Source: an uncultured Lachnospiraceae bacterium
GTDB lineage: Bacteria; Bacillota; Clostridia; Lachnospirales; Lachnospiraceae
DNA: 9,911 bases
Assembly (NCBI GenBank): GCA_900313435.1
Contig: OMRF01000204.1
Span: 1-9,911, forward strand
Direction of reading: 5' to 3'
A program made the translations under genes and the position numbers. The notes under the pieces were generated by a model. The model saw only the letters and a program-made list of their open reading frames with translations. It was not told the origin of the DNA and did not search any database. Within the stretch, counting starts at the first letter, position 1; every line of letters starts with the position of its first letter. Positions 1 through 7,412 of this stretch are shown in pieces.

Positions 1-725
1 ACGACATCTTCAACGAGAGTTTGGTCTGCGCCGGTCTTTTTAATGATCTTTTCTATATCGAAGCCTTTCTGCGCGTATTTGAATATCAGACCTACATCGG
101 GTGAGCTTTCTTTTTTTGGCGCATTCTCTCCATCTATCGCTGCGGCCTTCGCGTGCCCGTAATAGACGGTCTTTGGCTTTTTTGAAAGGAGTTTCTTCCA
201 GCTTTCAAAGGTCTTTGTTCCTTCGTGCAGGGGAAGCTCATAGAGGGGATTTAAGTCCCCGACAAAAAGCTCGCCGCTGTCAAGAAGAAGGGAGATGCTG
301 TCGTCGCTGTGGCCGGGAGTGAATATCACCTCGCCGTCGATCCCGAATCCTGACAGAAACTCCCTTGAAGCTTCTTCGGAAATGACTGTCACGGACTCGT
401 CCCGTATCGGGACAAAGGTTTTATTTTTTTCCTTTTCAAAGATAATGTCAGAGTCATGGATATGAGCCTGCTGCACGTCAAGGACTATTATCTTTGCGTT
501 GGCAAGATCCGCAATCTCCTGGGAAAGCCCCATATGATCGGGATGAAAATGCGAGATCATGATACTGTCGATCTCTGTCACCTTCCTCTTGTGTTGCGCG
601 AGAAGATCCCTGAAAGCCGGAAAGGTTCCGGCCCAGCCTGTATCAAAGAGAAGTGTCCCCAAACTTCCCGTGATAAGATATGTATTTGTATTTGAATATC
701 TAAGCTCAGTGATCGATGAGATCAT
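1..725 (-). CDS. MBL-fold metallo-hydrolase (3' end beyond window)
   Basis: This is a metallo-beta-lactamase-fold hydrolase, probably cytoplasmic because no signal peptide is seen. I translated 241 codons from the ATG at 725-723; the frame stays open to the left edge, so the C-terminus is missing. The metal-binding set is complete: HFHPDH at residues 59-64 (His59, His61, Asp63, His64), His139 in TPGHS, Asp157 in VGDL and His191 in YYGH. The N-terminal strand ends in NTNTYLI, as is common in glyoxalase II-like members. The start is well fixed: an in-frame TAA lies three codons upstream, and an AAGGTG Shine-Dalgarno-like string sits just before the ATG. After His191 a Lys-rich helical tail begins. 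It lies 24 bases downstream of the tautomerase gene on the same strand and is probably co-transcribed with it. The fold covers thioesterases, lactonases, nucleases and phosphodiesterases, and the substrate cannot be told here. Confidence 0.9.
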   Translation of the reverse strand, partial: MISSITELRYSNTNTYLITGSLGTLLFDTGWAGTFPAFRDLLAQHKRKVTEIDSIMISHFHPDHMGLSQEIADLANAKIIVLDVQQAHIHDSDIIFEKEKNKTFVPIRDESVTVISEEASREFLSGFGIDGEVIFTPGHSDDSISLLLDSGELFVGDLNPLYELPLHEGTKTFESWKKLLSKKPKTVYYGHAKAAAIDGENAPKKESSPDVGLIFKYAQKGFDIEKIIKKTGADQTLVEDV

Positions 726-749
726 GACACCTTATGCTCTTTGAATAAC

Positions 750-1094
750 TCAGAAATTATGGCCGTTCCAGCCCCATGAGGAGACGGGCTCATAGGCGAC
801 ATAGATGTTCCCGGCTTCTATCGAAAGCACGTCATTCAATATTCTTGTGATCTCTCCCGTGAGAGAGTCAAAGGCCTCCGGCTGTTCGCTACCGTAGATC
901 TTTACATTTACGAATGCCAGCGGTTTTGAGGCATCACCCCTGAAATACATGTGGCAGTTGTCTTCGAAAGAAGTCATGAGCCACTGCTCACTCTTTCCGG
1001 GGATGAGCCTTATCGCCTCCCCGAGACGGGTTTTAAGTTCTGCTTCCTTTTCTTCAGGGATAGCGATGTTTACCTTTGTGTCAATGAACGGCAT
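750..1094 (-). CDS. MIF/tautomerase-family protein
   Basis: A 114-codon homologue of macrophage migration inhibitory factor (MIF), the tautomerase-superfamily branch with an N-terminal catalytic proline. The start is the ATG at 1094, not the in-frame ATG at 1118: it has an AAGGAGG site six bases upstream and places Pro directly after the initiator Met, as the family chemistry requires. In mature numbering Pro1 is present, Lys33 in PGKSEQ matches MIF Lys32, Tyr97 matches MIF Tyr95, and the C-terminal WGWN string aligns with the VGWNN end of MIF. Differences are Trp37 where MIF has Tyr36, Ala99 where MIF has Asn97, and no CxxC (the MIF 56-59 oxidoreductase motif is missing). Length equals animal MIF. 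Bacterial members may tautomerise phenylpyruvate-like enols; the true substrate is unknown. It is first in a probable two-gene unit with the MBL hydrolase. Confidence 0.9.
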   Translation of the reverse strand: MPFIDTKVNIAIPEEKEAELKTRLGEAIRLIPGKSEQWLMTSFEDNCHMYFRGDASKPLAFVNVKIYGSEQPEAFDSLTGEITRILNDVLSIEAGNIYVAYEPVSSWGWNGHNF

Positions 1095-1095
1095 G

Positions 1096-1124
1096 TTGAG
1101 CCTCCTTCTAAAAAACACTATAAT
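1096..1124 (+). promoter_or_regulatory. SigA-type promoter for the PAP2-nuclease-kinase unit
   Basis: TTGAGC at 1096-1101 (4 of 6 to the -35 consensus), a 17-base spacer and a perfect TATAAT at 1119-1124. The predicted start is near 1131, giving a leader of about 64 bases before the ATG at 1195. That leader ends in AAGGAGG (1181-1187), seven bases before the ATG. The promoter overlaps the ribosome binding site of the oppositely oriented tautomerase gene and faces the minus-strand promoter at 1139-1167. Confidence 0.65.
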
Positions 1125-1138
1125 ATAGGGTCAGGAAC

Positions 1139-1167
1139 ATTATATAGCGCTTTTTTCTTTGTGAAAA
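1139..1167 (-). promoter_or_regulatory. SigA-type promoter for the tautomerase-MBL unit
   Basis: Read on the minus strand: TTTTCA at 1167-1162 (4 of 6 to the -35 consensus), a 17-base spacer and a perfect TATAAT at 1144-1139. The predicted start near 1132 gives a leader of about 38 bases that carries the AAGGAGG site of the tautomerase gene. Transcription from here would run straight through the plus-strand promoter at 1096-1124. Confidence 0.6.
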
Positions 1168-1194
1168 GCGTCATCCCTCAAAGGAGGAAGAAAA

Positions 1195-2139
1195 ATGGAT
1201 ATTCAGTACTTACTCGCGCTTCAGGACTTAAGAAATGCGACCGGAGATGTATTTAATGAGTTTTTTAACGCCCTGTCGAAAGTCGCCGTGGAGATCATGC
1301 CCTTTTTGCCCTTCATCATTTTCTGGTGTGCGGACAAAAAATGGGGCTACCGCTTTATAACAACCTGGGGGACAAGTGAGATCGTCAATGGAGTGATCAA
1401 GCTTACGGTCTGCGCTTACAGGCCATGGATCAGGTCAGATCTTATCCAACCTGCAGGTGACTCAAAGGTGGCTGCTACGGGTTATTCATTCCCCAGCGGG
1501 CACACGGTGGCCGCCACCGTCACTTATGGAACAGCGGCCGCATGGCAGTGGAAAAAGAGAAGATGGATATCTGTTCTTTGTATAGTACTGATCCTGCTCA
1601 CGGGCTTTTCAAGGAACTTTCTCGGAGTACACACTCCGCAGGATGTTTTTGTCGCGATATGCGAATCCGTTGCCCTGATATTGATCGTAGGCTTCATTCA
1701 AAGGAAGCTCGAAGGAAATGAAAAAGCCTATGATATTCTCACGATCTTAGGCTTCATAGCTGTGGTCGGCGTGATATTATATATCACCCTAAAGCCCTAT
1801 CCTATGGATTATGTGGATGGAAAGCTCATCGTAGATCCCAATGCCATGATGAATGATTCTTTCAAGGCCTGCGGCGCGGTACTGGGTATCCTTTTAGGGA
1901 GTCTTATAGAGCGGCATTTCATCCATTACGAGATCCCTTCAGGTTCAAAGAATCTTCCGATACTCACTGCGATCGGAGGTGCCATCATGTTCTCGTGGGT
2001 CAAGTATTTTGGCCCGGCGACTGTAGTACCTGCTTTCGGAAAACACTGGGGAAACCTCCTGTTATTCGCGATAATGACAATGTTTGGGACGTGCATATGG
2101 CCGCTTGTCATATCGAAGGCCTGCAAAGACAGGGCGTAA
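1195..2139 (+). CDS. PAP2-family membrane phosphatase
   Basis: A 314-residue integral membrane phosphatase of the PAP2 superfamily. All three catalytic motifs are intact: KLTVCAYRP (Lys69, Arg76, Pro77), PSGHT (Ser101, Gly102, His103) and SRNFLGVHTPQD (Ser139, Arg140, His146, Asp150). In this family His146 forms the phospho-enzyme and His103 acts as acid. Hydrophobic segments occur near residues 31-46, 104-118, 125-140, 153-168, 183-199, 224-237, 253-267 and 283-306, so the protein extends beyond the minimal PAP2 core with about four further C-terminal helices after a polar loop at 200-222. Likely substrates are lipid phosphates such as undecaprenyl pyrophosphate or phosphatidic acid; the sequence does not decide. 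The ATG at 1195 follows AAGGAGG by seven bases. It is first in a probable four-gene unit, 27 bases before the lipoprotein nuclease. Confidence 0.93.
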   Translation: MDIQYLLALQDLRNATGDVFNEFFNALSKVAVEIMPFLPFIIFWCADKKWGYRFITTWGTSEIVNGVIKLTVCAYRPWIRSDLIQPAGDSKVAATGYSFPSGHTVAATVTYGTAAAWQWKKRRWISVLCIVLILLTGFSRNFLGVHTPQDVFVAICESVALILIVGFIQRKLEGNEKAYDILTILGFIAVVGVILYITLKPYPMDYVDGKLIVDPNAMMNDSFKACGAVLGILLGSLIERHFIHYEIPSGSKNLPILTAIGGAIMFSWVKYFGPATVVPAFGKHWGNLLLFAIMTMFGTCIWPLVISKACKDRA

Positions 2140-2166
2140 ATAATAACAACAAAAAGGCATTCGTCC

Positions 2167-3177
2167 ATGAAAAAGAAATATGTGATAGCAGCCCTGTTGT
2201 CAGCGGTGGCGGTCATTTTTTCAATGACGGGTTGTTCAAAAGTATCTCTTTCTGCTGACAGCAGTTCAGGATCAGATAGTTACAGCGTGAGTTCCTCTTC
2301 AAGCGCTGATGCTGCAGCTTCCCATGCGTTCACTTATTCCATGGTCCCGCCCTATGACGGGGTTCCTTCGGTTAAGATAAATGACGATAAGCCTTTCTTT
2401 GACAAGAGCGCTCTGACACTTGAGCCATTTGAAAATTATTCAAAAAGAGATGAGCTTGGACGCTGCGGTGCCGCCTATGCAAACGTCTGCAGGGAACTTA
2501 TGCCGACAGAAACAAGAGGGGTAATAGGATCGATACACCCCACAGGCTGGCACACGGTCAAGTATGCAGGCATAGAAGGAAATTATCTTTATAACAGATG
2601 CCATCTGATCGCATACCGGCTCACAGGAGAAAATGACAACGAGGACAATCTCATCACCGGGACCCGCTACATGAATGTGGATGGGATGCAGCCTTATGAG
2701 ACGCAGGTTTCGGAATATGTTGAGAGCACCGGACATCATGTTCATTACAGGGCGACCCCGGTGTTTTTCGACGACGACCTTCTTGCAAGGGGAGTCCTTA
2801 TCGAAGCGCAGTCCGTAGAGGATGACAAAATACATTTCTGCAGGTTCTGCTACAATGTCCAGCCGGGAATTATCATTGATTATTCTGACGGGAGTAGTAA
2901 CGGACCGGAATTTGTCGGGAGTGATGCTGAAGCACCGGCGGAAAGTAAAGGGACTTCGGAAGCCGCTCCTTCGAGGGAACTTCCGGTGGTCAGTCCTTCC
3001 AAAGAGTCCTGGGGAAATGTTCGTACTTATATCCTGAACACAAATACGAATAAATTTCATTACCCGGAATGTGAGAGCGTACCTAAAATAAAGGATAAAA
3101 ACAAAGAAGAAGTTGAGGCCACCCGGGAAGAGATAATAGCGCAGGGCTATGAGCCGTGCCAAAATTGCAATCCATAA
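2167..3177 (+). CDS. Lipoprotein DNA/RNA non-specific endonuclease with C-terminal Cys/His module
   Basis: A 336-residue predicted lipoprotein. MKKK is followed by a hydrophobic stretch and the lipobox MTGC (residues 20-23), so Cys23 should be lipidated, followed by a Ser-rich tether (28-52). The middle (about 80-240) is a beta-beta-alpha-metal nuclease of the NUC/EndA type: NRCH at 143-146 takes the place of the classical DRGH, His146 is the expected general base, and the downstream NLITGTRYMN places Asn170 as probable metal ligand. A low-complexity linker (242-282) leads to a C-terminal module (287-336) with His298, Cys302, Cys331 and Cys334, a likely zinc site resembling Ada-type modules appended to clostridial surface proteins. 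It probably degrades extracellular DNA or RNA at the cell surface, for nutrition, DNA handling or competition. The ribosome binding site is weak (AAAAGG nine bases upstream), so translation may depend on the PAP2 gene 27 bases before it. Confidence 0.9.
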   Translation: MKKKYVIAALLSAVAVIFSMTGCSKVSLSADSSSGSDSYSVSSSSSADAAASHAFTYSMVPPYDGVPSVKINDDKPFFDKSALTLEPFENYSKRDELGRCGAAYANVCRELMPTETRGVIGSIHPTGWHTVKYAGIEGNYLYNRCHLIAYRLTGENDNEDNLITGTRYMNVDGMQPYETQVSEYVESTGHHVHYRATPVFFDDDLLARGVLIEAQSVEDDKIHFCRFCYNVQPGIIIDYSDGSSNGPEFVGSDAEAPAESKGTSEAAPSRELPVVSPSKESWGNVRTYILNTNTNKFHYPECESVPKIKDKNKEEVEATREEIIAQGYEPCQNCNP

Positions 3178-3194
3178 TTGAGGAACCAGATGCA

Positions 3195-6100
3195 ATGAAG
3201 AAAAAGCAAAGTCTAAGTGTTGTCATACTTGTGGCGTCTCTGCTGCTTGCGGTAACGCTCCTGGACACATGGATCCTTTATACACAGACCAACAGGCAGA
3301 CCAGGCAATCAGGGGCATATCAGCTGGAAGCCATGAGCGGAAAACTGGAATCCACTATCAGCGACGCAAAGGATCTCACGATGTCGCTTGCGATAAAAGC
3401 AAGGGAATACCTTGGCGATAAGAGTGCGCTGGAGAGATTTATCTATGCTGAAAAGGACGAGATCCTTACGAAGGATACCGGCGCATTCAACCTGTATATT
3501 GCGGGAGAGGGTTTCTACATCATCCCGGGTTTGGGGAGCCCGAATGCTTTTGTTTTCTCGGATCGTGTGTGGTATACGGGAGCGATCCGTAATAACGGAC
3601 AGCCTTATGTTTCTTCGCCATATCAGGATGCCGTGACCGGGGACATCTGTTATTCCGTATCGGTGATGCTGGGGGACGGTAAGACGGTCCTGGGTGTGGA
3701 TTACACTATGGAAAGCATCCAGAATTATATCGTGCAGATGTCCGATGAGGCCATAAACGCTGTCATTGTGACGGATGAAGGGATCATCGCCGGATACTAT
3801 GATCAGGAGCTGGTCGGGAAAAAGCTTGTAGACGCGATCCCTGATTATGCCGGGATATACAGCAGCTCAAAAGCAGGAAATGGCGTTGTTACCGGAAGAG
3901 TGAAGGACGGATGGTTTTATGAGAACCTCTTTGCCGCAAGATCTTCGGGCGGCTGGATATTGATCGTCAGCATCAGTGATTGGGAACTGTATAAAAATTC
4001 CTACATCCAGTTACTTATCACCATAGTGCTTTCACTTGCTCTTTTTGGTGTTATCATCATCCTTTACATTGGAACGATAAAAAGCAGGGAAAAAGCTGAA
4101 AAGGCGCTTCGATCCAGAGAGGAATTTCTAACGCGTGTCACCGGAGAGCTTTCCGGGCCGTTAAACAGTATCCTTAATCATTCTGACAGGGAGTTTGTGA
4201 AACGATCCGAGGATCATGAAGAGGAAATGGCTTATATCCATTCGGCAGGCATGAGGCTTTCGGAAACGATCTCGCATATCATGTCCTACAAAAGGATCGT
4301 TATGTCAGAGGGAGAGGAAAAGGACAGCGGTAAGAAACGGGTGACAGGCAGACTGAGTAAGCGCTTCAGGACGCTGATCATTATCGTGATGCTGGTGGTA
4401 ATGGTCATCAGCATGTATACGAATATCTCATCCGGTTTAATTCTTGGTACGGCAAGTATGAAGGGCGTGGCGGACGAATATGCTTTTCATCTTTCTGAAT
4501 GGATCGACACACAGAAGAGTATTCTTGACATGTTTGTAAGTGAGATATCTATAGATCCCGGCAAGCTTTCCGATTATGAAGGTACTGTGAACTGGCTCTC
4601 AAAGGTAACGAGCCAATATCCTGAGATATCCGTTACTTATATGACAAACCCCGAACGGGAGCATACCGTCTACATGAGCAATGGATGGGAACCGGATGAT
4701 GACTGGCATGTGGAGGAGAGGCAATGGTATATTGATACCATATCCTCAAAGGAAGGGTGGAGCATTTCCGCACCATATTATGATGAGCAGACCGGAGGAT
4801 ATTGCCTGACTATCTCCAAGGTGGTCTATGACGCTAAGACAGGGAAATTCCTGGGAGTTTTCGGTATTGATTTCTTTATGGAAAAGCTCATTGATATTCT
4901 GGGAGGGAGCTATACAAAAGACGGCTATGCCTTCCTCGTTGATCCGGAGGGCGGGATCATAAACCATCCATACGGTGTATACCAGATGAGTCAGGATAAT
5001 GTGACAAATATAGGTACGCTGCCTTATGGGGAGATCCGTCCGGACGGACAGACGACTGCTTTGTTCAGGGATTATGATGGAGGCTATAAAACACTGATCG
5101 CTGTCCGGGACGAACTGACCAATTTTTCCGTATATGTGGTCTATGATGTATGGAATATATATGGAAGGGTGATCCTATATGTGATCATCTGCGCTATTGC
5201 CTTTATGTTCTGCATCATACTTGTTTACAAGCTGCTCACAAATCTTATCCGCTGGCAGGAAGAGACCAACAGAGCACTTAAGGAGTCGGCTGATCTGGCT
5301 ATATCCGCAGGAAAAGCAAAAAGCTCCTTCCTTGCGCAGATGTCCCATGAGATCCGCACGCCTATCAATGCGATCCTCGGAATGAATGAGATGATCTTAA
5401 GGGAATCAGAGGATCATGAAATAAAAGGTTATGCCGCCAATATTAAGTCCGCAGGAAGGACGCTTCTGTCACTGATCAACAGTATCCTTGATTTCTCGAA
5501 GATCGAGGATGGGAAGATGGAACTTGTCCCGGTGAAATATGATGTTTCATTTATGATCAATGATCTCTTCAATTCAATCTTTGAACGGGCAAAAAAGAAA
5601 GGTCTTGAGTTTGTACTTAATGTTGACAGCACGATACCGTGTGAGCTCTTCGGCGATGATGTCCGGATCCGACAGGTGATCATGAACCTCCTCACCAATG
5701 CGGTAAAGTATACGGAAAAGGGAAAAGTCACTCTTACAATCTCAGGTGAAGTAAGAGAGGAAGAAAAATATCTGTTAAAGGTCTCTGTCCGCGATACCGG
5801 GATCGGGATCCGTAAAGAGGATATGGAAAAACTGTTTGAATCTTTTGCGAGACTTGATGAGACGAGAAACAGAAATATTGAGGGCACAGGACTTGGCATG
5901 TCCATTGTGACAAAGCTCCTTGCACTTATGGGAAGTGAACTCAAGGTAGAGAGCGAGTATGAGAAGGGCTCGGACTTCTCTTTTGAGATCATACAGGGTA
6001 TAGTAAACAAAGAGCCGATCGGCGACCTTGCAGAAAGAATTGAGAAAAGTATCGAGAGCGGCGGTGAAGAGAAATATCTCTTTACCCATGACGCAAAGAT

Positions 6101-6941
6101 CCTTGTGGTGGATGACAACGATACAAACCTGAAGGTGGTAAGAAGCCTGATGAAGAGGAACGGCATAATCCCTGATGAGGCATCATCCGGTGCAGAGACT
6201 ATCGAAAAGATGGCAGAAAAGCGATATGACATCGTATTTCTCGATCACATGATGCCGAAAATGGATGGGGTGGAGACACTTAAGAAGCTTAAGGAAAAAG
6301 ACCTTGTGCCAAAGGAGTGCGTCATTATCGCTCTCACAGCAAATGCAGTGTCCGGAGCAAGAGAGAAGTATCTTGAGAGCGGTTTTGATGATTATCTTTC
6401 AAAGCCGATCGAAGTAGTTGAGCTGGAGCAGAAGCTTGCGGAATGGCTTCCGGTTGGAAAGGCTGAATGGAAGATACTGGGATCTTCCGACGGAAGCGGG
6501 CAGGAAAAAAAGGAGACCGATATTATCATGGAATTTGAACCGGTTGAGAAGGCGGATAACAAAGCGGATCCCGAAAGCAAGATCCTCAGAAAACTGAGAT
6601 GGAGCCTTGGGCTCGACACAGATGCCGCATTATCCTTCTGCGGCGGAGACTATGATCTGTATAGGGAAATACTGGGCGATTATGTGAACAACAGCGATAC
6701 CCGAAAAGGGGAACTTGATGAATATTATGAAAATGCCGACTGGCAAGACTTTGAGGTGAAGATACATGCCATGAAAAGCTCATCAAAGACTATAGGGGCG
6801 ATGGAGCTTTTCGAAAAGGCATTATCACTTGAGGAAGCCGCGGGACGGGAGGATGAGGCTTTCATAAGAAAGGTCTATCCCGAATTTGCAGAGGAATATC
6901 TGAAGAAGGTCAAGTCTTTAAGAGAGATCATAGAAGCGTAA
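3195..6941 (+). CDS. Hybrid sensor histidine kinase with two dCache sensors, REC and HPt
   Basis: A 1248-residue membrane kinase. In-frame GTG at 3156 would overlap the nuclease; ATG at 3195 is preferred because TTGAGGA (3178-3184) lies ten bases upstream and MKKK leads straight into TM1. Order: TM1 (6-28), dCache sensor 1 (about 42-265), TM2 (270-293), degenerate HisKA (310-370), TM3 (391-413), dCache sensor 2 (about 420-647), TM4 (658-681), true HisKA with SHEIRTP (His718), HATPase with N box Asn831/Asn835, DTGIGI at 867-872 and GTGLGM at 897-902, REC (Asp973, Asp974, phosphoacceptor Asp1017, Thr1048, Lys1070) and HPt (His1191 in KIHAMKS). The implied relay is His718 to Asp1017 to His1191. 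The receiver-only protein 17 bases downstream is the obvious next partner. Ligand unknown; both Cache domains keep the RxWY, PYxD and TG positions of dCache_1. The duplicated front half is unusual. Confidence 0.95.
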   Translation: MKKKQSLSVVILVASLLLAVTLLDTWILYTQTNRQTRQSGAYQLEAMSGKLESTISDAKDLTMSLAIKAREYLGDKSALERFIYAEKDEILTKDTGAFNLYIAGEGFYIIPGLGSPNAFVFSDRVWYTGAIRNNGQPYVSSPYQDAVTGDICYSVSVMLGDGKTVLGVDYTMESIQNYIVQMSDEAINAVIVTDEGIIAGYYDQELVGKKLVDAIPDYAGIYSSSKAGNGVVTGRVKDGWFYENLFAARSSGGWILIVSISDWELYKNSYIQLLITIVLSLALFGVIIILYIGTIKSREKAEKALRSREEFLTRVTGELSGPLNSILNHSDREFVKRSEDHEEEMAYIHSAGMRLSETISHIMSYKRIVMSEGEEKDSGKKRVTGRLSKRFRTLIIIVMLVVMVISMYTNISSGLILGTASMKGVADEYAFHLSEWIDTQKSILDMFVSEISIDPGKLSDYEGTVNWLSKVTSQYPEISVTYMTNPEREHTVYMSNGWEPDDDWHVEERQWYIDTISSKEGWSISAPYYDEQTGGYCLTISKVVYDAKTGKFLGVFGIDFFMEKLIDILGGSYTKDGYAFLVDPEGGIINHPYGVYQMSQDNVTNIGTLPYGEIRPDGQTTALFRDYDGGYKTLIAVRDELTNFSVYVVYDVWNIYGRVILYVIICAIAFMFCIILVYKLLTNLIRWQEETNRALKESADLAISAGKAKSSFLAQMSHEIRTPINAILGMNEMILRESEDHEIKGYAANIKSAGRTLLSLINSILDFSKIEDGKMELVPVKYDVSFMINDLFNSIFERAKKKGLEFVLNVDSTIPCELFGDDVRIRQVIMNLLTNAVKYTEKGKVTLTISGEVREEEKYLLKVSVRDTGIGIRKEDMEKLFESFARLDETRNRNIEGTGLGMSIVTKLLALMGSELKVESEYEKGSDFSFEIIQGIVNKEPIGDLAERIEKSIESGGEEKYLFTHDAKILVVDDNDTNLKVVRSLMKRNGIIPDEASSGAETIEKMAEKRYDIVFLDHMMPKMDGVETLKKLKEKDLVPKECVIIALTANAVSGAREKYLESGFDDYLSKPIEVVELEQKLAEWLPVGKAEWKILGSSDGSGQEKKETDIIMEFEPVEKADNKADPESKILRKLRWSLGLDTDAALSFCGGDYDLYREILGDYVNNSDTRKGELDEYYENADWQDFEVKIHAMKSSSKTIGAMELFEKALSLEEAAGREDEAFIRKVYPEFAEEYLKKVKSLREIIEA
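3210..4304 (+). repeat. Sensor module copy 1 of tandem intragenic duplication
   Basis: First TM-dCache-TM-HisKA unit of the kinase. At protein level it parallels 4365-5504: RVWY with PYQD and TG in the Cache domain here match RQWY with PYYD and TG there, and its HisKA remnant matches the functional one. The two copies differ widely at DNA level, so this is an old duplication or recruitment of a related module rather than a recent repeat. Confidence 0.75.
4122..4304 (+). other. Degenerate HisKA domain without phosphoacceptor His
   Basis: Residues 310-370 of the kinase align without gaps over their first part with the functional HisKA. FLTRVTGELSGPLNSIL stands opposite FLAQMSHEIRTPINAIL, and both copies carry SEDHE and then SAG at nearly matching distances. 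The phosphoacceptor His is Gly317 (codon GGA at 4143-4145). No HATPase domain follows; a basic linker (EEKDSGKKRV) leads directly into TM3. It cannot be phosphorylated as a HisKA and probably serves as a cytoplasmic dimerisation or signal-coupling helix pair. Confidence 0.8.
4365..5504 (+). repeat. Sensor module copy 2 of tandem intragenic duplication
   Basis: Second TM-dCache-TM-HisKA unit, which is the one continuous with the catalytic HATPase. Its HisKA keeps His718 (CAT at 5346-5348). The Cache domain (about residues 420-647) holds ERQWY, SAPYYDEQTG and FLGVFGIDFF, the usual dCache_1 landmarks. Confidence 0.75.
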
Positions 6942-6958
6942 AAAGAGGAGACAGTACT

Positions 6959-7393
6959 ATGGCAGACTGGGTGATCGTAGTGGATGATGATGAAACAAAT
7001 CTCAAGATGGCAGGACATATATTAAGCCGTGCAAATATGCGGGTTACGGCAATGACATCGGGAAAGGCGCTGATAGATTATATCGGGGAGAAGGAGGAAG
7101 TTCCGGATCTGATACTGCTTGATATCAAGATGCCCGGAATGGATGGCTTTGAAACTCTTACTGAGCTTCGCAAGACAGATAAGGGAAAGGATATTCCCGT
7201 AATCTTCCTGACCGCCGATGAAAAGGAGGGTACAGAGGTAAAGGGACTTTCGCTTGGTGCCATGGATTTTGTCAAAAAACCGTTTGTGCCCGAAGTACTG
7301 ACAATAAGAGTCCGGCATATCATCGATCTTTGTCACCTTCAGAGAGACCTCTCATCAGAGGTCGAGAAAAAGGTAAAGGAGATCATGGGATGA
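6959..7393 (+). CDS. Receiver-only response regulator
   Basis: A 144-residue cytoplasmic protein made of one REC domain and a short helix. The acidic pocket is Asp9-Asp10-Asp11, the phosphoacceptor is Asp55 in LLDIKMPGMDG, and the switch residues Thr85 (FLTAD) and Lys107 (VKKPF) are present. The start ATG is preceded by AGAGGAG (6944-6950) with eight bases of spacing. It lies 17 bases after the hybrid kinase and is the likely acceptor from the HPt His1191. After the REC domain, residues 126-144 (ending in SSEVEKKVKEIMG) begin the charged coiled-coil that in related clostridial proteins continues into an HD-GYP or similar output domain; here a TGA stops it. No output domain follows in any frame, because the convergent gene ends only 19 bases on, a gap with no convincing terminator hairpin. 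It may act by protein contact or as a phosphate sink. Confidence 0.92.
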   Translation: MADWVIVVDDDETNLKMAGHILSRANMRVTAMTSGKALIDYIGEKEEVPDLILLDIKMPGMDGFETLTELRKTDKGKDIPVIFLTADEKEGTEVKGLSLGAMDFVKKPFVPEVLTIRVRHIIDLCHLQRDLSSEVEKKVKEIMG

Positions 7394-7412
7394 CGGAGAA
7401 GTAACTGAACGA

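Noticed and set aside
101..744. Several short plus-strand open frames over the MBL gene
   Set aside because: They are antisense to a frame with all metal-binding motifs and show no start signals or domains.
1095..1118. Upstream ATG at 1118 for the tautomerase
   Set aside because: It would mask the catalytic N-terminal Pro and would read through the strong ribosome binding site at 1101-1107.
3156..3194. GTG start that would extend the kinase by 13 residues into the nuclease gene
   Set aside because: No Shine-Dalgarno before it; ATG 3195 has one and starts at the basic n-region before TM1.
2440..3195. A 251-codon open frame on the minus strand over the nuclease gene
   Set aside because: It is antisense to a clearly coding, motif-bearing gene and its own translation shows no coherent domain.
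5429..6232. A 267-codon open frame on the minus strand inside the kinase gene
   Set aside because: It is antisense to the HATPase and REC domains, gives a Ser- and Phe-rich low-information protein, and has no ribosome binding site or family motif.
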